Below, one piece after another: positions 13,504 to 17,839 of a DNA stretch of 17,839 bases. Position 1 is the stretch's first letter. Every line of letters starts with the position of its first letter. Below the pieces are notes generated by a model, which was not told the DNA's origin, did no database searches, and worked only from the letters and a program-made list of their open reading frames with translations. The translations under genes were made by a program, and so were the position numbers. Location: NCBI GenBank assembly GCA_035718045.1, contig DASTHV010000037.1, forward strand, positions 1 through 17,839, written 5' to 3'. This DNA comes from DASTHV01 sp035718045 (GTDB taxonomy: Bacteria > Patescibacteriota > Saccharimonadia > Saccharimonadales > UBA10212).

Positions 13504-13678
13504 TGACAGTTGCCAGAGTGCGAACGTAATTCTGATAACGTGAACCGCAAGGTTTGCACATCTATCGGAGCTTCACACTCAGACCTAAATCACCCACTAA
13601 TTAGCGGGTAGCTCGACGGGTCAATATGGTTACTGAACAGATGAGTCATGGGGGCTCATCGTGCCTTAAGGAGCGCCA
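13504..13678 (+). promoter_or_regulatory. Structured ~175-nt leader, class unknown
   Basis: Several stems are visible. GTGCGAAC (13519-13526) can pair with GTTTGCAC (13552-13559), or TGAACC (13541-13546) can fold with GGTTTG (13551-13556) over a GCAA tetraloop; these exclude each other. GACC (13582-13585) pairs with GGTC (13619-13622), enclosing ACCC/GGGT (13592-13595, 13606-13609) with a CTAATTAG core. GATGAG (13640-13645) pairs with CTCATC (13655-13660). The ribosome binding site AAGGAG (13668-13673) lies in a self-complementary CCTTAAGG. It does not show the conserved blocks of c-di-AMP, c-di-GMP-I, SAM or fluoride riboswitches. Confidence 0.45.
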
Positions 13679-14431
13679 TTGCGCACTAAGCGAACGCTAG
13701 GTGTAACAGCGGTCGCTGCCATAGTGGCAGTTGTGTCGCTGGGCGGCGGCCGAGCTCTGGCCGTGGTCAGCGATTCGGGCGCCGGAACACCAGTTTCGGG
13801 TCTGATGACCAAGGCTCGCGTGGTACAAGCCGCGCGACACACCAGCGAGCTAAGGGCCAAGAAGGCCCATACCAGGACAGTTCGTCTACGGCATCAGGAG
13901 ACGTCTCTCCGTCGGGGGATTCGTTTCTACCGCACGGCTACATGGCGCTGGCAAGATCTGGCGCTGGTTCAACGAACGCCGAGCCGCTATGGCGAGCGGC
14001 AACTCCAAAGCGTCGGCTACCTGAACTGGATGGCCGAACTTTGGAGACACCGCGCGGCCAAGGCCAAGCACTACGTGAAGCGCCTGTTATCCAACCGTGG
14101 CTACCTGCCGGCTCCAACGGCTCGCCAGCTGGGTCACTTGCTGGCGGTCAAGCTGTACGGTTGGGGTGGCAGCCAATGGGTGTGCCTGGACACGATATGG
14201 GGCACCCGCGAGGGCGTGATGGAAAGCGGCTGGAAAGTAACGGCCGACAACCCAACATCCCAGGCCCATGGAATACCTCAGGCTAACCCCGGCAGCAAGA
14301 TGTCGAGGTTCGGGGCCAATTGGCTTACGTCGGCTTGGGTCCAGATCAAGTGGGGACTCTGGTACATCAAGAACAAGTACCACACTCCATGCGGTGCCCT
14401 AGACGTTCGGCGGGCACAAGGCTCCTACTAG
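13679..14431 (+). CDS. Secreted lysozyme-like (transglycosylase-type) cell-wall protein
   Basis: The 250-residue protein has a Sec signal peptide (basic MRTKR, hydrophobic 8-22, likely cut after ALA at 28). A basic Arg-rich helical region (45-140) precedes a C-terminal domain (165-240) of the lysozyme-like type found at the end of actinobacterial and TM7 secreted proteins: WVCLDTIW, MESGW with probable catalytic E182, ADNPTS (189-194), HGIPQANPGSKM (197-208), then WVQIKWGLWYIKNKY and TPCGA. C169 and C238 probably form a disulfide. Between DTIW and ESGW it has extra residues (GTREGVM) compared with the usual IWTRESGW. It should cleave or remodel peptidoglycan outside the membrane. The start is TTG with AAGGAG 5 nt away. 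It has its own promoter, long leader and downstream hairpin. Confidence 0.85.
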   Translation: MRTKRTLGVTAVAAIVAVVSLGGGRALAVVSDSGAGTPVSGLMTKARVVQAARHTSELRAKKAHTRTVRLRHQETSLRRGIRFYRTATWRWQDLALVQRTPSRYGERQLQSVGYLNWMAELWRHRAAKAKHYVKRLLSNRGYLPAPTARQLGHLLAVKLYGWGGSQWVCLDTIWGTREGVMESGWKVTADNPTSQAHGIPQANPGSKMSRFGANWLTSAWVQIKWGLWYIKNKYHTPCGALDVRRAQGSY

Positions 14432-14444
14432 TCGGGTGAGGGCA

Positions 14445-14476
14445 GGGTGGGCGCGCGGGAGACCGCGCGCCCACCC
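14445..14476 (+). terminator. Perfect 14-bp GC hairpin after the lysozyme-like gene
   Basis: GGGTGGGCGCGCGG (14445-14458) pairs perfectly with 14463-14476 over a GAGA (GNRA) tetraloop. It starts 13 nt after the stop. There is no T-tract, so it may act as a 3' barrier to exonucleases or a U-less terminator. It lies between convergent genes. Confidence 0.7.
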
Positions 14477-14523
14477 AAGCGCTGCTCTGGCAACTGTTAA
14501 ATTAAAATTCGTGAAGTCCCAAG

Positions 14524-15171
14524 TTATAAATATTCTTTGAGTTTGGGAATATCTTTTAAAATCGTATAGCCGCTTTTGCTATAAATCAGGCCTTTGCGTT
14601 CCAGTGCAGCGATTGTCCGGCTAGCGGTTTCGCGGCTGGCATTTATAGAACTGGCAATATCCTGATGCCGCAAAGGCACCTCTATTAAAGTACCGTTTTC
14701 TGTTTCTTTTCCGAACCGCCCAGCCATGGTTAAAAGAAACGAAATCAAACGCTCGCGGACGGTCCGGTACTCCAGGTTCAGTATCCTTTCGGAGTGGATT
14801 CGATACATCTCGGTCACCATATCCAAAATTGGCGGCAGGGCGCTGGGGTGGCTGTGCAGAAACTCCAGATAGGTTTTTTGATCGATTCGCCAAACTACTG
14901 TGCCGGCCAAAGACTGATAAATAATTTCGCGCTCCTGGCCGGTCAGAGCCCAAATTAGCGGAAAAACCTCGTGCGCTTTACGGACAATCAGCAGATTCTC
15001 TTCACCGTATTTACTGATGTTGAAGGCTTTGACCAAGCCTTCCTCTATATAAAAAACGGCGCTAGGCGCCTCACCCGGACGGATTATGTATTCGCCCTTG
15101 CGATATGTGAGCCTAGTACCGCTTTGGAAGAGGCTCACCAGCGCGGCGACTTGCCTCTTGTTTGAGAACAT
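14524..15171 (-). CDS. Crp/Fnr family transcription regulator
   Basis: The protein has 215 residues. An N-terminal cyclic-nucleotide-binding-type beta roll (about 15-115, GEYIIRPGEAPSAVFYIEEGLVKAF) is followed by a long dimerisation helix (118-148) and a winged helix-turn-helix (155-205), with the recognition region INASRETASRTIAALERKGLI typical of Crp/Fnr proteins. The Fnr Fe-S cysteines are absent (no Cys at all), and the cNMP-binding signature GExxxxxxxRxA is not clearly present, so the ligand is unknown. On its strand the -10-like GATAAT lies 6 nt before the ATG (plus coordinates 15178-15183), predicting a leaderless mRNA; AGG in between is a weak ribosome site. It is divergent from the PH-domain gene, a possible target. 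Confidence 0.92.
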   Translation of the reverse strand: MFSNKRQVAALVSLFQSGTRLTYRKGEYIIRPGEAPSAVFYIEEGLVKAFNISKYGEENLLIVRKAHEVFPLIWALTGQEREIIYQSLAGTVVWRIDQKTYLEFLHSHPSALPPILDMVTEMYRIHSERILNLEYRTVRERLISFLLTMAGRFGKETENGTLIEVPLRHQDIASSINASRETASRTIAALERKGLIYSKSGYTILKDIPKLKEYL

Positions 15172-15177
15172 GAACCT

Positions 15178-15183
15178 ATTATC
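15178..15183 (-). promoter_or_regulatory. Extended -10 of the Crp/Fnr gene, leaderless
   Basis: On the minus strand TGGGATAAT forms an extended -10 that ends 6 nt before the ATG, so transcription would begin at the A of the ATG. No convincing -35 is present. Confidence 0.45.
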
Positions 15184-15273
15184 CCATATCTGGGCCGGAT
15201 TTAACTAATGTGACGAATATCTCATTTGCGCGGTGTTCAAAATTACTGCATAAAACTCTTTTAACGCGCAAAA

Positions 15274-15279
15274 TATAAT
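15274..15279 (+). promoter_or_regulatory. -10 box of the PH-domain gene
   Basis: A perfect TATAAT (15274-15279) predicts a start near 15286. No good -35 is visible 16-18 bp upstream, which suggests activator dependence; the neighbouring Crp/Fnr gene is an obvious candidate. AGGGAGGA (15289-15296) then serves the ATG at 15305. Confidence 0.5.
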
Positions 15280-15304
15280 TACCATCTTAGGGAGGACAAC
15301 TCAC

Positions 15305-15982
15305 ATGGTACACATCAGCGTTATTCAATCACAACTTACCAAGCTTGGTGTGCACCTTTCCCGTTGGTTTACACCGGAACTCAAAGAGCTCCAACAGATT
15401 CTAATGGATGATGAGAAAATAATAGCGGCCGCACCGGGCCGCTATTTTAGCGGCTTTGCGCTAATGGTTGCTACCGACCAACGTCTGCTACTTATCGATA
15501 AGCGTACTTTCTTTATGACAGTCGAAGATACCCGCTACGACATGATTTCCGAAATCGATTTTTCCAGCCGGATGTTTGACGTAACGGTACATATTTATAC
15601 TTTGAATAAACAGCATAACTTTACTAGCGTGAAGTTTAAGCATCAGCTGCGCAATCTGTGCAGCTATGTGCAGCAGCGGGTTTGGGAGATGCGTCAGATG
15701 CAAGACCAATCGGGCCAGCGGGCAATGCCGGCCCCGGCCGCAGCGGCAGAGCCACAAGCCCAATCGGCTACGCCGCAGCCGGCCTCGCCGCCGCTAGCTA
15801 CAACAACCGTCTCTTCAGCGCCGCAATCGTTCCATCTTCCTCACGTGTCGCATCCCGCCAAACCTCATTTGCCGCAACACATTGGCTTCGCGGCCATGAA
15901 CGGTTCGCGCCGCTACACGCCAAACGTCTACACCAGCCACCTTACGGCTATGCGCAATCGCTCATATTCTGTCTTGGACTAA
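15305..15982 (+). CDS. Bacterial PH-like domain protein with Ala/Pro-rich tail
   Basis: The protein has 225 residues. Residues 32-128 fit a bacterial PH-like (YokE-type) domain: DDEKIIAAAPGRYF, then LMVATDQRLLLIDKR (53-67), the MISEIDF strand (80-86) and alternating strands closing with an amphipathic helix (113-132). The remainder (133-225) is Ala/Pro/Gln/Ser-rich and probably disordered, ending in a basic Tyr/Arg/His stretch. No signal peptide or membrane helix is seen. Such domains often mediate membrane or protein contacts, but substrates are unknown. It is preceded by a strong ribosome binding site and divergent from the Crp/Fnr gene; it converges on ychF with 16 nt between stop codons. 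Confidence 0.75.
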   Translation: MVHISVIQSQLTKLGVHLSRWFTPELKELQQILMDDEKIIAAAPGRYFSGFALMVATDQRLLLIDKRTFFMTVEDTRYDMISEIDFSSRMFDVTVHIYTLNKQHNFTSVKFKHQLRNLCSYVQQRVWEMRQMQDQSGQRAMPAPAAAAEPQAQSATPQPASPPLATTTVSSAPQSFHLPHVSHPAKPHLPQHIGFAAMNGSRRYTPNVYTSHLTAMRNRSYSVLD

Positions 15983-15998
15983 AGTTGTCATGCAGATA

Positions 15999-17078
15999 TC
16001 AGACGTTAAAGCGGAACTCGACCACGTCGTCGGGTTGCATAACATAGGTTTTGCCTTCGGTGCGGACTTTGCCGGCGGCCCGGGCGGCGGTTTCACTGCC
16101 GGCGGTTATTAAATCGTGGTAATCAATGACCTGCGCAGCGATGAAACCGCGCTCAAAATCGGTGTGAATAACCCCGGCGGCCTGCGGCGCTGTGGCGCCT
16201 TTAGGAATTGTCCAGGCCCGAACTTCTTTTTGGCCGGCCGTTAAATAGCTCTGCAGCCTCAGGGCAGCGTAAGCGGCATGAATCAGCTGGTTCAGACCCG
16301 GCTCATTCTGGCCGTAACTTTCCAGCATTTCCTGCCGGTCGGCCTCGTCTAAGCCGCGCAGCTCGCTTTCTAATTTGGCGCTCAAAAATACCGACGGAGC
16401 AGGGCTGACCAGCCCAGTCAGCTCTTTTTTCAAACCTTTATCGTTCAGCTGGTCCTCGCGTAGGTTATAGACGAACAAAAAAGGCTTAGCACTTAGCAGC
16501 TGCAAGTCGCGGATAGCTTCCAGCTCTTCTGCGTTTAAGAACGAACCGGCCAGCCTTCCTTCCTCCAGTCCGGCTTTAAGGCGTTGGGTCAATTCCATTA
16601 CGCCGCGCAGTTTAGGGTCGGCCTTGACTTCTTTTTCCAGCCGCGGGATACGGTTATTAACGGTTTGTAGATCGGCCAATATCAGCTCGGTGTTGATAGT
16701 TTCAATATCATGCCCGGGGTCGGCCAAGCCGGCGCGCTGAACATTATCATCTTTGAAGGCTCTAACCACCTGACAGATAGCATTAGTACTACGGATGTGG
16801 TTTAAGAATTGATTACCCAAACCTTCGCCCTGGCTGGCGCCCTCCACTAGCCCGGCGACATCTACAAAAGTCACTGTAGCCGGCACGATTTTGTCTGTCT
16901 TATAAAGTTCGGCCAGCTTGGCCAGTCGTTCATCCGGAATCGGCACGATGCCGGTATTGGGTTCAATCGTGGCGAAAGGGTAGTTAGCCGCCAGCGCGTG
17001 GGCGTCCGTTAACGCGTTAAATAAAGTGCTTTTACCCACGTTGGGCAACCCTACAATACCGATACTTAGAGAAGGCAT
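15999..17078 (-). CDS. ychF: Ribosome-binding ATPase/GTPase YchF (OLA1 family)
   Basis: The 359-residue protein has the YchF layout: P-loop GLPNVGKS (10-17), the NYPFATIEPN segment (32-41), G3 DVAG (73-76), a helical coiled-coil insertion (about 130-200) and an altered G4 reading NLRE (NxxE rather than NKxD), which fits the ATP preference of the family. The C-terminal TGS domain (about 275-359) holds WTIPKGATAPQAAGVIHTDFERGFIAAQVI. YchF binds ribosomes and is linked to stress responses. It starts at the ATG at 17078 without a Shine-Dalgarno. Minus-strand TAAACT (plus 17085-17090) ends 6 nt before, predicting a leaderless transcript. Confidence 0.96.
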   Translation of the reverse strand: MPSLSIGIVGLPNVGKSTLFNALTDAHALAANYPFATIEPNTGIVPIPDERLAKLAELYKTDKIVPATVTFVDVAGLVEGASQGEGLGNQFLNHIRSTNAICQVVRAFKDDNVQRAGLADPGHDIETINTELILADLQTVNNRIPRLEKEVKADPKLRGVMELTQRLKAGLEEGRLAGSFLNAEELEAIRDLQLLSAKPFLFVYNLREDQLNDKGLKKELTGLVSPAPSVFLSAKLESELRGLDEADRQEMLESYGQNEPGLNQLIHAAYAALRLQSYLTAGQKEVRAWTIPKGATAPQAAGVIHTDFERGFIAAQVIDYHDLITAGSETAARAAGKVRTEGKTYVMQPDDVVEFRFNV

Positions 17079-17084
17079 GAGGGT

Positions 17085-17114
17085 AGTTTACCACCTAGGA
17101 CCTAGTTGCGTTAA
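17085..17114 (-). promoter_or_regulatory. Promoter of ychF, leaderless
   Basis: On the minus strand TTAACG (plus 17109-17114) and TAAACT (plus 17085-17090) are spaced 18 bp apart. The transcription start would be the A of the ATG. It overlaps the -35 of the divergent sigma factor promoter. Confidence 0.45.
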
Positions 17115-17134
17115 TATAAATTTTATGTTAATAT
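17106..17134 (+). promoter_or_regulatory. Promoter of the sigma factor gene
   Basis: TTGCGT (17106-17111) and TAATAT (17129-17134) are spaced 17 bp apart, with a TG one base before the -10. The start near 17141 gives a ~50-nt leader. The -35 overlaps the ychF -35 on the other strand. Confidence 0.5.
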
Positions 17135-17190
17135 ATAGAGATTACGGAGATGTGCTAAAGTTATAAGCATAAATACTGGGACAAATATTA

Positions 17191-17839
17191 ATGTCAAGTC
17201 TTCCACGCGCCGAAGTTCAGTCGAGTTTGAACGAACCTTTTGATGATCAAAGGTCGGCTGATGTCATTGATTTGCAAGAATATGTTCAAGAGCAACGACC
17301 AGAAACAATATTAGGCAGTGTAGCTATTGGTGAACCGGCAAGTGATGGCCCAAAATCGGAGCACTTGCACTATTTAGACTGGCGACGAGTTGAGGCCGCC
17401 AGAAAAGACCCGGCCTCGTTTGCCACGTTAATGGATGAATACAATGGGCTTATTCGCCGTATAGCCGGTGCGTATTTTCTTAACGGCGGCACATCCGAAG
17501 ATTTAATGCAGGAGGCGATGTTTGGATTTTATAAAGCCGTTAGAGATTATGACGGCGTACATTCACCGTTTAAAAGCTTCATGGAGCTTTGTGTGCGTCG
17601 CCAGATCATTACTACAATCAAAACGGCGAATCGGTTTAAACATGAAGCCTTGAATAATTATGTTAGTTTCAGCCATACGCCCGGGAATCATAATGACGAT
17701 GGCGAAGGGCTAACACTAGGGGATGCCTTACCGGATAATGGTCGCCTGCCCGAGGATATTGTGGTGGGCAAAGAAACCCTTGAAGGATTGATAGATATAC
17801 TATCTTCCGAACTAAGCTATCTAGAATACAGTGCTCTAA
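17191..17839 (+). CDS. SigH-like sigma-70 family factor (3' end outside the window)
   Basis: 216 codons are visible before the window ends. The first ~65 residues are polar and probably disordered. Sigma region 2 follows (about 70-145): LMDEYNGLIRRIAGAYF, EDLMQEAMFGFYKAVRDYD (core-binding and -10 recognition, about 103-121), SFKSFMELCV-like SPFKSFMELCVRRQIITTIK and KHEALNNYVS. This closely follows the SigH (sigma-30) type of Firmicutes, including QIITxIKTA. Region 4 would lie mostly beyond the window; the beginning may be LSSELSYLEYSAL. The ATG at 17191 has only a weak GGGAC upstream, so a different start within the N-terminal extension is possible. It should direct RNA polymerase to an alternative promoter set; targets are unknown. 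Confidence 0.9.
   Translation, partial: MSSLPRAEVQSSLNEPFDDQRSADVIDLQEYVQEQRPETILGSVAIGEPASDGPKSEHLHYLDWRRVEAARKDPASFATLMDEYNGLIRRIAGAYFLNGGTSEDLMQEAMFGFYKAVRDYDGVHSPFKSFMELCVRRQIITTIKTANRFKHEALNNYVSFSHTPGNHNDDGEGLTLGDALPDNGRLPEDIVVGKETLEGLIDILSSELSYLEYSAL

Noticed and set aside
13504..13678. c-di-AMP (ydaO) or c-di-GMP riboswitch
   Set aside because: The conserved blocks of these classes could not be found by eye, so the leader is left unclassified.
1..17839. Recoded TGA (as in Gracilibacteria/Absconditabacteria)
   Set aside because: TGA ends efp at its normal length and no conserved gene contains an in-frame TGA.
1..17839. CRISPR arrays, tRNAs, insertion sequences, prophage
   Set aside because: No regularly spaced repeats, no tRNA T-loop context, and no transposase, integrase or phage structural gene was seen.

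Overview
This is a gene-dense 17.8 kb stretch of bacterial chromosome made mostly of housekeeping genes. Gene order and content (rpsO-pnp, an rnj gene for RNase J, ftsK, rpsF-ssb-rpsR, efp, a tlyA-like gene, ychF), compact spacing, many short unrecognised ORFs, TGA used as a stop codon (efp) and protein details (PNPase variants, an EF-P with an Arg tip, a lysozyme-like secreted protein of actinobacterial/TM7 type) suggest a member of the Patescibacteria (CPR), most probably Ca. Saccharibacteria. The lineage is an inference from protein character; no marker search was possible. No tRNA, rRNA, CRISPR array, transposase, integrase or phage gene was seen.

Layout. 1-5891 (+): a small helical ORF, then rpsO and an RNA-decay block: pnp, a 70-residue membrane protein, a family-4-like uracil-DNA glycosylase and rnj. 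5892-6772: a long nested hairpin, a 47-residue acidic ORF and a 93-residue ORF. 6773-9019 (+): ftsK behind two tandem promoters. 9020-9201: a second long hairpin. 9202-9732 (-): a GtrA-like membrane protein. 9919-11314 (+): the ribosomal/replication operon rpsF-ssb-57-aa ORF-rpsR, with a candidate S6:S18-binding leader and a third long hairpin between ssb and the small ORF. 11321-13463 (+): helical ORF, efp, a 2H-phosphoesterase-like ORF and a tlyA-like methyltransferase, almost all overlapping or abutting. 13464-14476: promoter, structured leader, secreted lysozyme-like protein and a perfect 14-bp hairpin. 14524-15171 (-): Crp/Fnr-type regulator, divergent from a PH-domain protein (15305-15982, +). 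15999-17078 (-): ychF, divergent from a SigH-like sigma factor that runs off the window.

How the genes fit together. PNPase (3'-5') and RNase J (5'-3') sit in one apparent transcription unit, so both ends of RNA decay are encoded together. Ribosome function is represented by S15, S6, S18, EF-P and YchF. FtsK handles chromosome translocation at division. The Crp/Fnr and SigH-like genes are the only clear transcription regulators.

Most notable: (1) three long nested intergenic hairpins directly after rnj, ftsK and ssb, two sharing an exact 10-mer, which look like a repeated structured element; (2) several genes (rpsO, ftsK, ychF, crp-like) whose -10 box lies only 6-10 nt before the ATG, predicting leaderless or near-leaderless mRNAs; (3) RNase J with Tyr where the motif-C metal-ligand His is expected; (4) a uracil-DNA glycosylase lacking three of four Fe-S cysteines; (5) an unidentified ~180-nt structured leader before the lysozyme-like gene; (6) a tiny ORF overlapping the start of rpsR.
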